Part shown: piece after piece, positions 16,820-25,470 of the stretch
Numbering within the stretch: the first letter of the stretch is position 1
How the letters are laid out: the number at the start of each line of letters is the position of its first letter
Made by a program: the position numbers and the translations under genes
The notes under the pieces: generated by a model
What the model was told of the DNA's origin: nothing
The model's input: only the letters and a program-made list of their open reading frames with translations
Databases searched by the model: none
DNA from: an uncultured Eubacteriales bacterium
Lineage (GTDB): Bacteria; Bacillota; Clostridia; Oscillospirales; Oscillospiraceae
Direction of reading: 5' to 3'
DNA: 64,000 nucleotides
Assembly: GCA_900546075.1 (NCBI GenBank)
Contig: URBH01000001.1
Location: forward strand, 1 to 64,000

Positions 16820-16847
16820 AGAAACGGCGCCATCCGGCGCCGTTTCT
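16820..16847 (+). terminator. Stem-loop after the GPH symporter gene
   Basis: AGAAACGGCGCC, loop ATCC, GGCGCCGTTTCT; perfect 12-base stem but no T-run after it. Confidence 0.6.
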
Positions 16848-16911
16848 GCATGTCATACGGGGTTCCTATCAGGGTCTGTCATTATTTCTCGATAGAATGG
16901 TTAACACCATT

Positions 16912-17086
16912 TTATACGAGTTTTTAATAAAACGCTTAAAAGCGTTTTATTAGGCCGCAGGATTGCGGCCAGCGGCCACTGCCGCTAAAAAACGAAGTCA
17001 ATACATTTCTTACCGCCGCCCAGGCGGTCTGCCGTGAAACGGCTTAAATAAAATGATGAAATCATTTTATTAAGAAATAGTATTAT
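16912..17086. repeat. Multi-hairpin intergenic repeat, copy 2 (MITE-like)
   Basis: 175 bases matching 6877-7044 with a 7-base addition (AGCGGCC) that completes an extra AGCGGC/GCCGCT hairpin. Ends are inverted repeats matching in 16 of 19 bases. In the last stem a C-G pair of copy 1 is A-T here, so pairing is kept at that position. It lies between the symporter stem-loop and the cstA terminator. Confidence 0.85.
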
Positions 17087-17142
17087 CCCGCGAATCCTTC
17101 GCAGGCCGTCCGCAGAGGCGTGCGGGCAGCAGACGGCAATCC

Positions 17143-17175
17143 AAAAATGGCCTCCCGCCGTAAAGCGGGAGGCCA
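17143..17175 (-). terminator. Terminator of cstA
   Basis: Read leftward: TGGCCTCCCGC, 6-base loop, GCGGGAGGCCA, then TTTTTGG. It starts 13 bases after the cstA stop. Confidence 0.85.
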
Positions 17176-17187
17176 TAAGAGGATATA

Positions 17188-18639
17188 TTACTGTGCCAGA
17201 GTGCTGGTCTTGTACTTCGCGCTCTTCTTCAGGAACAGCACCAGGAAGCCGACCGCGGCGATAACACCGGCGACAACGGCGATGGGATAGTACACGCTCT
17301 CGGCAATTCCCATAGGCTTCCACAGCAGGCCGAGGCACTCGCCGGCCGCGAAGAAGTAGGTGATGGAAACGCCGGTCATGAAGGTGGCAGGAACCGCGCA
17401 GATCCAGTAGTTGCGCTTGTTCTGCGCCAGATACATGGCAGCCGCCCACAGAGCGATCATGGCCAGAGTCTGGTTGGACCAGGAGAAGTAACGCCATACC
17501 ACAGAGTAGTCGATCTGGCAGATGATGGCGCCGACGCCCAGCAGGGGGACGGTCAGAAGCAGACGCTTCTTCCAATCCTTCTGGTCGATCTTGAACCAGT
17601 CGGCCAGCGTCAGACGGGCGCTGCGGTAAGCGGTATCACCGGAGGTGATGGGGCAGGCGATAACGCCCAGCATAGCCAGGACGCCGCCGATCTTGCCCAT
17701 GGTGGTGGTGCAGATCTCGTAAACAACAGCGTTCACACCGGCGCCGGCGTCCAGCAGAGCCTGGGTGTTCTCGTAGAAGGAAACACCGGCAGCCGCCCAG
17801 ACCATGGCGATGATGCCCTCGGCGACCATCGCGCCGTAGAACACCTTGTGACCCTGCTTCTCAGAGGTGCAGCAACGGGCCATCATGGGAGACTGCGTGG
17901 CGTGGAAGCCGGAGATGGCGCCGCAGGCCACGGTGACGAACATGAACGGCCAGATGTGGATGTTCTTAGGATGCTGGTTGTTGAAGTTGTTCCACAGCTC
18001 GGGCATCTGATACTCATGGGCGAACAGCAGAACACCCGCAACACCGACGGCCATGATGATCAGGCAGATACCGAAGATGGGGTAGATCTTGCCGATGACC
18101 TTGTCGATGGGAACGAAGGTGGCGATGAAGTAGTAGATGATGATGACCCACAGCCAGAAGGTAGCGTCCAGCTTCTCGGGGGTCAGCAGGGCCAGCAGAC
18201 CGGCGGGACCCTTGGAGAACACGACGCCGACCATGACCAGCAGGATGACGGAGAACACGCGCATGACCTGCAGCATGACCTTGCCCAGATAAGTACCGGT
18301 AATCTCGGAGATGCTGGCGCCCTTGTGCCGCATGGACAGCATACCGCACATGTAGTCGTGGACGCCGCCGGCGAAGATGGTACCGAAGACAATCCACAGA
18401 TAGACGACAGGTCCAAACAGAGCACCGTTCAGAGCGCCGAAGATGGGGCCGAGACCGGCGATGTTCAGCAGCTGAACCAGGAAGATCTTCCAACCCTTCA
18501 TCGGGACGAAGTCAACACCGTCGTTGAGCGTGATGGCAGGCGTCTCCCGGTCGTCAGAGCCAAAGATCTTGTCTACGCGCTTGCCGTAGAAGATGTAGCC
18601 GACGACCAGAGCTGCAATGCAGAGAATGAAAGTAAGCAT
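17188..18639 (-). CDS. cstA: Carbon starvation protein CstA family transporter
   Basis: A 483-residue membrane protein of the CstA/BtsT family, known in other bacteria to import peptides or pyruvate. Many hydrophobic helices; family signatures include FVPMKGWKIFLVQLLNIAGLGP... (residues about 40-65), FHATQSPMMARC and ACPITSGDTAYRSARL. The ATG at 18639 has AAGGAGG 8 bases upstream; a frame extension to 18681 is not used. The family is usually induced when carbon is short. Single-gene unit with its own promoter and terminator. Confidence 0.9.
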   Translation of the reverse strand: MLTFILCIAALVVGYIFYGKRVDKIFGSDDRETPAITLNDGVDFVPMKGWKIFLVQLLNIAGLGPIFGALNGALFGPVVYLWIVFGTIFAGGVHDYMCGMLSMRHKGASISEITGTYLGKVMLQVMRVFSVILLVMVGVVFSKGPAGLLALLTPEKLDATFWLWVIIIYYFIATFVPIDKVIGKIYPIFGICLIIMAVGVAGVLLFAHEYQMPELWNNFNNQHPKNIHIWPFMFVTVACGAISGFHATQSPMMARCCTSEKQGHKVFYGAMVAEGIIAMVWAAAGVSFYENTQALLDAGAGVNAVVYEICTTTMGKIGGVLAMLGVIACPITSGDTAYRSARLTLADWFKIDQKDWKKRLLLTVPLLGVGAIICQIDYSVVWRYFSWSNQTLAMIALWAAAMYLAQNKRNYWICAVPATFMTGVSITYFFAAGECLGLLWKPMGIAESVYYPIAVVAGVIAAVGFLVLFLKKSAKYKTSTLAQ

Positions 18640-18696
18640 AGGTTTCCTCCTTAGTTTAGTTACCCTGCGGTGGCGTATCACCGCCTGGCGAGTATC

Positions 18697-18725
18697 ATTA
18701 TATGTCTAAACCGTGAACAAATCAA
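18697..18725 (-). promoter_or_regulatory. Promoter of cstA
   Basis: Read leftward: TTGATT (18725-18720), 17-base spacer, TATAAT (18702-18697). A GCGGTG/CACCGC stem (18667-18684) lies in the leader. Confidence 0.7.
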
Positions 18726-18819
18726 CCCTTAGTATGGCGAAAAAAAGATTTTCGTAGCATTAAACAAATTTATAGCGGTTTTTTCCTTCCGGGGAGTGGC
18801 GTGACCCTGATTTTTTTCG

Positions 18820-19491
18820 TCAAATTGCATAAAACAGCACGCAGAAGAACTGGAGCAGCGCCCCTAAGTCGACGAAAATGTGAAATACGGAGTGCATCCA
18901 CTTCCTGCGCTTGCCCAATCCATACAGAACGGAGCCGACCGTGTAGGCAATACCGCCCAGCAGCAGAAGCAGAAAACCCGGGAAGGTCAGCGCCTGAAGC
19001 GCCTGTTTCGCAAAGAAAATGATCGCCCAGCCCATGCCGATGTAGCAGATCATGGAAAAGACCCGATATTTCTTCAGGTCAATGGCCGTCAGGGTCGTGG
19101 CCAGCGCCACCATGCCCCACTCGAAGCCGAACAGCACCCAGGCGAGGACAGGGTTCTCCGGGCGAATGGCGGACAGCAAAATCACGGTGTAGGTTCCCGC
19201 AATGAGGAAATAAATGGTGCAGTGGTCAAGTACCTGCATCACCTTTTTGCCCAGGGTGGGCTTCAGACCGTGGTAGACGCTGGAAATGGTGAACATGGTG
19301 ACCATGGCGCTGCCGTAAATGGCGGAGGTGACGACGCCCCAGGGATTGGCGTGGAGGGCGGCGAAAATGACGCACAGCGTCAGCGCCACGACGCCCACGG
19401 CGCCGCCGACGATATGGGTGACCATGTTCATGATCTCTTCGCCCCGGCTGTAATCCGGGAGTTGGCGGTCGGACAATTTCGTTCGTTTCAT
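18820..19491 (-). CDS. Hemolysin III-like (PAQR family) membrane protein
   Basis: A 223-residue integral membrane protein with seven predicted helices and the PAQR/HlyIII signatures: YSRGEEIMNMVTHIVGG near the N-terminus, SSVYHGL, LDHCTIYFLIAGTY and a C-terminal HSVFHIFVDLGALLQFF. These carry the conserved His and Asp residues of the metal site. The name comes from a Bacillus cereus protein; most members are not known to be toxins and may act in membrane homeostasis. GAAAGGA precedes the ATG at 19491. Confidence 0.9.
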   Translation of the reverse strand: MKRTKLSDRQLPDYSRGEEIMNMVTHIVGGAVGVVALTLCVIFAALHANPWGVVTSAIYGSAMVTMFTISSVYHGLKPTLGKKVMQVLDHCTIYFLIAGTYTVILLSAIRPENPVLAWVLFGFEWGMVALATTLTAIDLKKYRVFSMICYIGMGWAIIFFAKQALQALTFPGFLLLLLGGIAYTVGSVLYGLGKRRKWMHSVFHIFVDLGALLQFFCVLFYAI

Positions 19492-19621
19492 AGTGATTCC
19501 TTTCTTTGTAAAGATGGCAGGAGTATAGCACATTTTTCACAAAAAAGAAACCGCCATTTTGTCGAGTTCTCTCCCCGGCGGAGAAATTCGGTTTCTACCG
19601 GGGTGAGAAGTGGATACGGGG

Positions 19622-19650
19622 TTGACAAATGTCCTTCCATACAATACAAT
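19622..19650 (+). promoter_or_regulatory. Promoter upstream of lysA
   Basis: TTGACA (19622-19627), 17-base spacer, TACAAT (19645-19650). Confidence 0.75.
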
Positions 19651-19660
19651 TCTCCTAGTC

Positions 19661-19684
19661 ACGGCGTAAAGTACGCCGTTTTTT
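19661..19684 (+). terminator. Intrinsic terminator inside the lysA leader
   Basis: ACGGCGTA, loop AAG, TACGCCGT, then a run of T. It sits between the promoter and the lysA ribosome site, too close for a classical riboswitch. It may attenuate lysA or trim a very short RNA. Confidence 0.7.
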
Positions 19685-19709
19685 GCATAGAATAGAGAGG
19701 GTTCGAGCT

Positions 19710-20972
19710 ATGAAAAAGATACCGTTTTTGACTCTGGAAAAAGCAAAGGAAATCCGCGAGCAGATCCCCACCCCCTTTTACGTTTACGACGAGGCCGGCA
19801 TCCGCGCCAACGCCCGGGCGCTGAAGGCGGCGTTTTCCTGGAATCCCGGATTCCGGGAGTATTTTGCCGTCAAGGCCACCCCCAACCCCTTCCTGCTGAA
19901 AATCCTCCACGAGGAGGGCTGCGGCTGCGACTGCGCCACCTATACGGAGCTGCTGCTGTCCGAGGCCGTTGGCATCACGGGACATGACGTGATCTTTTCC
20001 TCCAACGATACGCCGGCGCTGGATATGCGCAAGGCGCGGGAGATGGGCGTTTATATCAATCTGGACGACGCCACCTATGTGGATTTTCTGGCGTCCATGG
20101 GTCCGGTTCCCGAGACGGTGTGTCTGCGGTATAACCCGGGCGGCTCCTTCTCCCTGGGCAACACCATCATGGATATGCCCCGGGACGCCAAATACGGCAT
20201 GACCGAAGACCAGATGGCGGGGGCGATCACCCGGCTGATGAAGCTTGGCACGAAGCACTTCGGCGTTCACGCCTTCCTCGCCTCCAACACCACCACCAAT
20301 GAATATTATCCCGCTCTGGCCGGGCAGCTGTTCCGTCTGGCGGTGCGGCTGCGCAACGCCACCGGCGCCCATATTTCCTTCATCGACCTGTCCGGCGGCA
20401 TCGGCGTGGACTACCGCCCCGAGCAGCCCAAATGCGACATCGGCGTCATCGGCGAGGGCGTGCGGGTCAAGTACGAGGAAATCCTGACCCCCAACGACAT
20501 GGGCGACGTCGCCATTTTCACCGAGCTTGGCCGGTTCATGCTGGCGCCCTACGGCCACCTGATCTCCACCGTCATTCACGAAAAGCACATTTACCGGGAA
20601 TACGTGGGTCTGGACGCCTGCGCCGCCAACCTGATGCGCCCGGCCATGTACGGCGCTTACCACCACATCACGGTGCTGGGCAAGGAGGACGCGCTCCTGG
20701 ATCACGTCTACGACGTCACCGGCGGTCTGTGCGAAAACAACGACAAATTTGCCGTCGAGCGAAGCCTGCCGGAGATCCAGATCGGCGACATCGTCGCCAT
20801 CCACGACACCGGCGCTCACGGCTTCTCCATGGGCTACAATTACAACGGCAAGCTCCGTTCCGCGGAGGTTCTGCTGAAGAAGGACGGAAGCTTCCAGCTC
20901 ATCCGCCGCGCCGAGACGCCGGAGGACTATTTCGCGACCTTCGATTTTTCGGATTTCCGCTTTGGAAAGTAG
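19710..20972 (+). CDS. lysA: Diaminopimelate decarboxylase-like PLP enzyme
   Basis: Fold type III PLP decarboxylase, 420 residues; the usual reaction is meso-diaminopimelate to L-lysine. Seen: YFAVKATPNP with PLP lysine K55, CDCATYTELLL, DLSGGIGVDY and a C-terminal HDTGAHGFSMGYNYNG that closes the active site. Several classical motifs are changed: the CHIGS-type loop reads HAFLASN, EPGR reads ELGR, and the CESGD segment reads CENND. So a related decarboxylase specificity is possible. The ATG at 19710 has GAGAGG upstream. Confidence 0.8.
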   Translation: MKKIPFLTLEKAKEIREQIPTPFYVYDEAGIRANARALKAAFSWNPGFREYFAVKATPNPFLLKILHEEGCGCDCATYTELLLSEAVGITGHDVIFSSNDTPALDMRKAREMGVYINLDDATYVDFLASMGPVPETVCLRYNPGGSFSLGNTIMDMPRDAKYGMTEDQMAGAITRLMKLGTKHFGVHAFLASNTTTNEYYPALAGQLFRLAVRLRNATGAHISFIDLSGGIGVDYRPEQPKCDIGVIGEGVRVKYEEILTPNDMGDVAIFTELGRFMLAPYGHLISTVIHEKHIYREYVGLDACAANLMRPAMYGAYHHITVLGKEDALLDHVYDVTGGLCENNDKFAVERSLPEIQIGDIVAIHDTGAHGFSMGYNYNGKLRSAEVLLKKDGSFQLIRRAETPEDYFATFDFSDFRFGK

Positions 20973-21126
20973 CACTGGCATTGTGTACAAAAACGATTCT
21001 GATTTTTTGGATGGCAGGTCGCAAATTAACAAGAAAATTTCATACTTTTCCGTTTCGTTTATGCTATAATGTATAAGGCGGCAGTAAGGCATCCTCCCAA
21101 TCAGCCGCGCCGAAAAGGAGAACCCC

Positions 21127-21540
21127 ATGAATAATATTCTGTTTTTTCTGACACCAAAGGCGATGTGTGCATATTTGTACGATGATTATACCATCCGGCA
21201 GGCACTGGAAAAGATGGAATCCGCAGGCTACGCCGCGATTCCCATTCTCAACCACCGGGGCGAATACCGGGGAACCCTGACGGAGGGCGACCTGCTGTGG
21301 GCCATGAAGAACATGTGCTACATGGACATGCGTCAGGCCGAAGCCCGCCGGGTCATGGAGATTGCCCGCCGAAAGGACAACGTCCCCGTCCGGGTCACCA
21401 CCTCCATGCACGAGCTGGTGGAACGGGCATCCAATCAGAATTTCGTTCCCGTGGTGGACGACAAGGACGCGTTCATCGGCCTCATCACCCGAAAGGCCAT
21501 CATCCGCTACTGCCGGGAAAAGCTGTTCCCCGAAGATTGA
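21127..21540 (+). CDS. Two-CBS-domain protein
   Basis: A 137-residue cytoplasmic protein made of a CBS pair (YDDYTIRQALEKMESAGYAA, and a second around VPVRVTTSMHELVERASNQN with VVDDKDAFIGLITRKAII). CBS pairs bind adenine nucleotides and signal energy state. The N-terminus (NNILFFLTPKAMCAYLYDD) is as in small CBS proteins of Clostridia. AAGGAG lies 6 bases before the ATG, and TATAAT at 21065-21070 may be its -10 box. The target it regulates is unknown. Confidence 0.85.
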   Translation: MNNILFFLTPKAMCAYLYDDYTIRQALEKMESAGYAAIPILNHRGEYRGTLTEGDLLWAMKNMCYMDMRQAEARRVMEIARRKDNVPVRVTTSMHELVERASNQNFVPVVDDKDAFIGLITRKAIIRYCREKLFPED

Positions 21541-21577
21541 TCGAATCCACTACATAGCGACAAATCCATAACGAAAG

Positions 21578-21622
21578 AGCGCTGTCACCTGGAACTCAAT
21601 GGTTCTAAGTGACAGCGCTTTT
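21578..21622. terminator. Bidirectional terminator between CBS protein and lipoprotein genes
   Basis: AGCGCTGTCAC (21578-21588) pairs with GTGACAGCGCT (21609-21619), with an inner GAAC/GTTC stem and TTTT after it. The two genes converge here. Confidence 0.8.
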
Positions 21623-21623
21623 G

Positions 21624-23510
21624 TTATTTTCCTGTATAGGCCATAGGCTGATTCAGGTACTGTTCCCAGGGGAAGTTTTCCGTGGATTTTTTCAGTCCAA
21701 AAGCCTCCCGTATCCCCTGGCACAGCATTTTCAGCTTGTATTGCAGGGGCGAGGCCGCAAACAGCGACGCGTTTCCCGCCGTCATGGCATACTCAAAAAT
21801 CCGCGCCCGGTCTTCCTTGGGGTAGCTCATGGAATAGGTGTCCACGAAGCTGCGGGTGTCCGGCTGCAAAAATTCGCTGCCGTCCCGCTGGGCGTTGGCG
21901 AGATAATCGTAGTCGTACGCAAAGTCCACGGGATTCAGCTTTGCCCACTGGTCGAGGGCGATGCTGTTGCCTAAGATGTGGGTCTCCATCACGTGGTACA
22001 GCTCGTGGTACAGCGCTTTTTCCGAGGTATCCCCCGCCGCCAGAACGATGTAGGCGTCCGTTCCGTTCATGAACTGAATGCCGTTTGCGCTGCTCACACT
22101 GCCGGATTCGGCGCTGCCGGTGATCTCCCGCACCAGGCAGATTTTCAGAGAGGAAAAATGGGAGACCGCGGCTTCCAGCATTCCCTCCGGGAACTTGGCA
22201 AGGCGCTCGTTCAGCCAGTCCAGCTCCCGCTTGAGGACGGGTACCAGGTATTCAATCTCAAAATTGTAGTCCCAGGGCTGCACCAGGTCGGCGTCCTCCC
22301 ACAATAGCACCTCCACGCCGTAGGTATCGCCGACGGTTCTGGCATAATACTCACACCACACCAGCCCGTGATAGTCCGGCTCCTGGCTGGAATAATAGGG
22401 GCCGGTGTAGATTTCCGTGTCGGAAACGGCGAATTCCGGCGAGGTTGTATCCCAGCGGTAAACGGTCGGCCGGCCGTCGTTGTTAGAAAGGAGGAAATAC
22501 ACCCAGCCGTCGGCGGTTTCCTCCACCGTCAATGGCAGGCCGGAGAACGGGAGGGTCGCGGAGCAGCGGCGGTGTCCGGTCTCCAGATCGTAATAGTCAA
22601 GCCGGATTTCCGTATCCGACGCAACGCTTGCCGTCACCGCGTCGGCGAAGGTTTCCAGGAAAAAATCCTCCCCGCTCAGCTCTGCCGGGGTCAGCGCCAG
22701 GGGAGATTCCTCCCCCGCCTGCCCGAACAGCAGCGCCCGGGTGCAGCCCGTGGGGAAGGAAAGAAAATAGCTGTCGCCGCAGGACTGCATCGTCAGCTCC
22801 TGCGTCCCCTCATACAATATCCGTCCGTTTTCCGTGGAGAGCAGCAGCGTACTGGCATTGCCCTCGCTGTCCGCCGCCCGGCATTGCAGGACGGTGTCGT
22901 TCAGGTGCAGCCCGGTCACGCTCTGCTGCGCGAACCCGGCCTCCTTGATGACCCGGCGGATGCCTGTTTCCAGATTCCAGGCGCGGATGCCGGCCTTGGT
23001 GCAGTAGTACAGCGTCTCCCGATCGCGGGACAGCAGGGGCGTTCCTTCCAAGTCCTCCGGCGCGGGAATGTGGGTGATCTCCCGCAAAGAAGCGTCCAGC
23101 ACCACCGTCTGCCGGTTTACCGGGTCAAAATAGCTCAGGCCGCTTTCCGTGACCTGTAGGGACGGGTCGTCCGGAGAAAGGCCAAACTCCAGCCGGACGG
23201 TGGCCGCTATGTACAGCTCCTCCCCGGAAAGCCGGGTGATGAGGGTGCTGACCTGGGTGTCGGAGAACACCAGCAGGTCGCTGCCCATGGCCTTCAGCCC
23301 GGCCACCCCCGGAATGCTCAGGGGATACGCCCGCAGCGCATCGCCGTAGCGCACCTCCAGGGGGTCGTTCGGGTCATGCAGTCCGGCGGGGGGCGCCGCT
23401 TCCACGGGAACGGCCTCCGTCTGGGTGGGGAACGTCGTTTCCTCCCCCTTCCCGGAGCAGCCCGCCAGCAGCAGGCACAGCAGGATCAGCGCGGGATACC
23501 ATCGTTTCAT
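21624..23510 (-). CDS. Lipoprotein with HExxH metallopeptidase-like C-terminus
   Basis: A 628-residue surface lipoprotein: signal peptide with lipobox LLAGC, then a Thr/Glu linker. Residues about 50-370 show repeated short beta strands with turns, suggesting a beta-propeller. The C-terminal third contains HELYHVMETH (from residue 502), an HExxH zinc motif, followed by a glutamate in EDRARIFEYAM, as in several zinc peptidases. I do not recognise a named family. AAGGAG precedes the ATG, which directly follows the DUF6472 stop; it is the last gene of a run from the phosphoesterase. Confidence 0.75.
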   Translation of the reverse strand: MKRWYPALILLCLLLAGCSGKGEETTFPTQTEAVPVEAAPPAGLHDPNDPLEVRYGDALRAYPLSIPGVAGLKAMGSDLLVFSDTQVSTLITRLSGEELYIAATVRLEFGLSPDDPSLQVTESGLSYFDPVNRQTVVLDASLREITHIPAPEDLEGTPLLSRDRETLYYCTKAGIRAWNLETGIRRVIKEAGFAQQSVTGLHLNDTVLQCRAADSEGNASTLLLSTENGRILYEGTQELTMQSCGDSYFLSFPTGCTRALLFGQAGEESPLALTPAELSGEDFFLETFADAVTASVASDTEIRLDYYDLETGHRRCSATLPFSGLPLTVEETADGWVYFLLSNNDGRPTVYRWDTTSPEFAVSDTEIYTGPYYSSQEPDYHGLVWCEYYARTVGDTYGVEVLLWEDADLVQPWDYNFEIEYLVPVLKRELDWLNERLAKFPEGMLEAAVSHFSSLKICLVREITGSAESGSVSSANGIQFMNGTDAYIVLAAGDTSEKALYHELYHVMETHILGNSIALDQWAKLNPVDFAYDYDYLANAQRDGSEFLQPDTRSFVDTYSMSYPKEDRARIFEYAMTAGNASLFAASPLQYKLKMLCQGIREAFGLKKSTENFPWEQYLNQPMAYTGK

Positions 23511-23687
23511 CTATTGTCTCCTTGCAAGGGTGTAATCGTCGCCCTGCCGATAAAAGGGGCAGTGCCGGGAGGGGGAATTGGCGATGCGGTAAACCTCGTC
23601 CTCGTCCAAATCCATCATGCAGTCGTATTCGTCGTACTCCTCATCATAATCATAATACCAGCAGGTCTCGCATTCTGTCGAATCCAC
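23511..23687 (-). CDS. DUF6472-like small acidic protein
   Basis: About 58 residues, very acidic, with four cysteines (TECETCWYY, DCMMD, HCPFY) that could bind one zinc. It closely resembles the DUF6472 family of Clostridia, whose function is unknown. The start is a GTG at 23687 behind GGGGGG; a TTG at 23693 is the alternative, overlapping the phosphoesterase stop. It is packed between the phosphoesterase and lipoprotein genes. Confidence 0.75.
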   Translation of the reverse strand: MDSTECETCWYYDYDEEYDEYDCMMDLDEDEVYRIANSPSRHCPFYRQGDDYTLARRQ

Positions 23688-23689
23688 GG

Positions 23690-24205
23690 TCAACCCCCCA
23701 AAATCCGAAAAGAAAATTCTCCGTTTTCATAAATCAGACAGCTGTGGCTCCCATCCTTGGGGATGGAGACGCTGCCGGGATTCAGGCAGCGGATGCGGTC
23801 GCGCACTTCGTCCATTTTCACATGGGTGTGTCCGAAGAGAAACACACTGCCCTCCGGCAAGGGCGGAAGGTTATCCGGGTTGTGGTGATGTCCGTGGGTC
23901 AGATAGAAGGTTTTCCCCTCCAGAAGCAGCTGGGAAAACTCTGCCATGCAGGGGAAGGGCAGAACCATCTGGTCAACCTCCGCCTCGCAGTTGCCCCGCA
24001 CCGCAATGATACTGTTCCGGTAATCGCTCAGCATGGGAATCACCTGCTTCGGCGCGTAATCCCGGGGCAGGTCGTTCCGGGGGCCGTGGTACAGCAAATC
24101 CCCCAGCAGGATCAGCCTGTCCGGTTTCTCCGTCTCTATCAGGTCACAAAGGCGGCGGCACCAGAAGGCGCTGCCGTGAATGTCGGACGCAATCAGCAAT
24201 TTCAT
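23690..24205 (-). CDS. Calcineurin-like phosphodiesterase (YfcE/MJ0936 family)
   Basis: A 171-residue metallophosphoesterase with the full set of metal ligands: ASDIHGS, GDLLYHGPRN, GNCEAE, THGHHH and GHTHV. The family hydrolyses phosphodiesters in vitro with Mn2+; physiological substrates are unclear. The ATG at 24205 has AGGAGG 7 bases upstream. It is followed without a gap by the small acidic protein and the lipoprotein. Confidence 0.9.
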   Translation of the reverse strand: MKLLIASDIHGSAFWCRRLCDLIETEKPDRLILLGDLLYHGPRNDLPRDYAPKQVIPMLSDYRNSIIAVRGNCEAEVDQMVLPFPCMAEFSQLLLEGKTFYLTHGHHHNPDNLPPLPEGSVFLFGHTHVKMDEVRDRIRCLNPGSVSIPKDGSHSCLIYENGEFSFRILGG

Positions 24206-24262
24206 AAGGAATCCTCCTGTTTTATGCACCGCAAGGGTCGGTGAAGCCACCGACCCCATTAT

Positions 24263-24877
24263 TTATAGTTGTTCTAAGTACGTTTTCACGTCGAACGGCC
24301 GAAGCTTCTCGTCCTTCCGCAGATACAGCGGGTGATGGGGATGTCCCTTCCGGGAAATGGCACCGGCGCAGCACCACTCGGCTCCATACTCCTCCCCTGC
24401 CAGCAGCATGTCCCGCAGGCAGTCGGGCAGATATTTCCGCTTTTCAATGATCGCGCCCCAGGCCGCCCACACCACCGGATGCTCCGAAAGAGACAGCACA
24501 TACCGGAACGCTTTCAGATTTTCCTTGTGGAGCAGCGGGTTGCAGACCTTCTCCATATCGTCGGGAGAGGTCGCCCGCTGGGCGTAGACGTTGAACATGA
24601 TAAAGCTGTCAAACCCATTCCCCAGGGCAATCCGCTCCACGGATTTTAAGGTGTTGTCCAGGGCGTCGGGCCTGGCTGTGGAGGGGTTGATGCCGATGCA
24701 GATCAGGGGCTTGCAGCCCCGCGTACCCAATATGTAACGGTACTCCGAGTAAAAATTGGGGGCGTAAATCCATTTTTTGATGTCGTATTCGTCGCTGGGG
24801 GTATCGGCGGCCTCCAGTGCCTGCCGGAAGGTGACCAGCTCCAGTTCCCGGGTCGTTCCGCTGGGAATGTGCGCCAT
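24263..24877 (-). CDS. DUF1643 family protein
   Basis: A 204-residue protein with the DUF1643 pattern: CIGINPSTARPDALDNTLKS, GFDSFIMFNVYAQRAT and KGHPHHPLYL near the C-terminus. Soluble; function unknown. The family is widespread in bacteria and phages. The ATG at 24877 shares its A with the stop codon of the upstream gene and has GGAGGA 6 bases before it; a frame extension to 24967 lies inside that gene and is rejected. Confidence 0.85.
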   Translation of the reverse strand: MAHIPSGTTRELELVTFRQALEAADTPSDEYDIKKWIYAPNFYSEYRYILGTRGCKPLICIGINPSTARPDALDNTLKSVERIALGNGFDSFIMFNVYAQRATSPDDMEKVCNPLLHKENLKAFRYVLSLSEHPVVWAAWGAIIEKRKYLPDCLRDMLLAGEEYGAEWCCAGAISRKGHPHHPLYLRKDEKLRPFDVKTYLEQL

Positions 24878-25452
24878 CAGCTTTCCTCCACCGGCGGGAA
24901 CCACAGGCTCTTGCTGGGGTCGTGGAAATCGCAGCTTTCCGGGTCGCGCCCCGTCTGAAGGCACCACCCGGCAAAGGCCGTGTCCAGGAAGGGATACACG
25001 CCGTCCATGGTGGATTGCAGGCTGACGGTGGAGCCGTCCTTCAGGTACAGCTCCGCCACGACGCTGCCGCCCTGCACCACGTACAGCTTCTGCCCCACAA
25101 TTTCCCCGTACCGATGCTCGGCGTCCTTCTTCCCGAACCGGGACATGAGGAAGCTTTCCCCGTCGTAAAAAATGCCGAAGCTCAGGTAATACACCGCCAG
25201 AAATACGCCCATGGCCAGCACGATCAGGCCGCCCACGATCAGCACCGGCCCGTCGCCGATGCCGATGCAGACTGCGAAGACGCCCAGCACCGTCAGCACC
25301 ACGCCGAACACGCCGAAGCGCTTGTTCGCCCGGACGGCCATGCCGGAACGGTGCTGCGCCTTTCCCCGGAACGCCTTGGTAAACCCCTTATCCACCAGAT
25401 AGCACACCCCGAACACGGCGGCGGCAATCAGCAAAACAATGACAAACTGCAT
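24877..25452 (-). CDS. Membrane protein of unknown function
   Basis: A 191-residue protein with three hydrophobic segments in the first 95 residues (one at 2-20, two between 45 and 93), then a soluble part of about 95 residues with alternating beta strands (SFLMSRFGKKDAEHRYGEIV, KLYVVQGGSVVAELYL) that resembles a small PH-like fold. No family was recognised. AAGGAG precedes the ATG. It sits between the folate cyclo-ligase and DUF1643 genes and overlaps the latter by one base. Confidence 0.7.
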   Translation of the reverse strand: MQFVIVLLIAAAVFGVCYLVDKGFTKAFRGKAQHRSGMAVRANKRFGVFGVVLTVLGVFAVCIGIGDGPVLIVGGLIVLAMGVFLAVYYLSFGIFYDGESFLMSRFGKKDAEHRYGEIVGQKLYVVQGGSVVAELYLKDGSTVSLQSTMDGVYPFLDTAFAGWCLQTGRDPESCDFHDPSKSLWFPPVEES

Positions 25453-25470
25453 ATCTTTCTCTCCTTATAT

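Noticed and set aside
19651..19709. Lysine riboswitch ahead of lysA
   Set aside because: The leader has room for only one hairpin; the L-box aptamer needs well over 150 bases.
19659..21128. A 489-codon - strand frame opposite lysA
   Set aside because: Antisense shadow; lysA has PLP motifs, promoter and ribosome site on the + strand.
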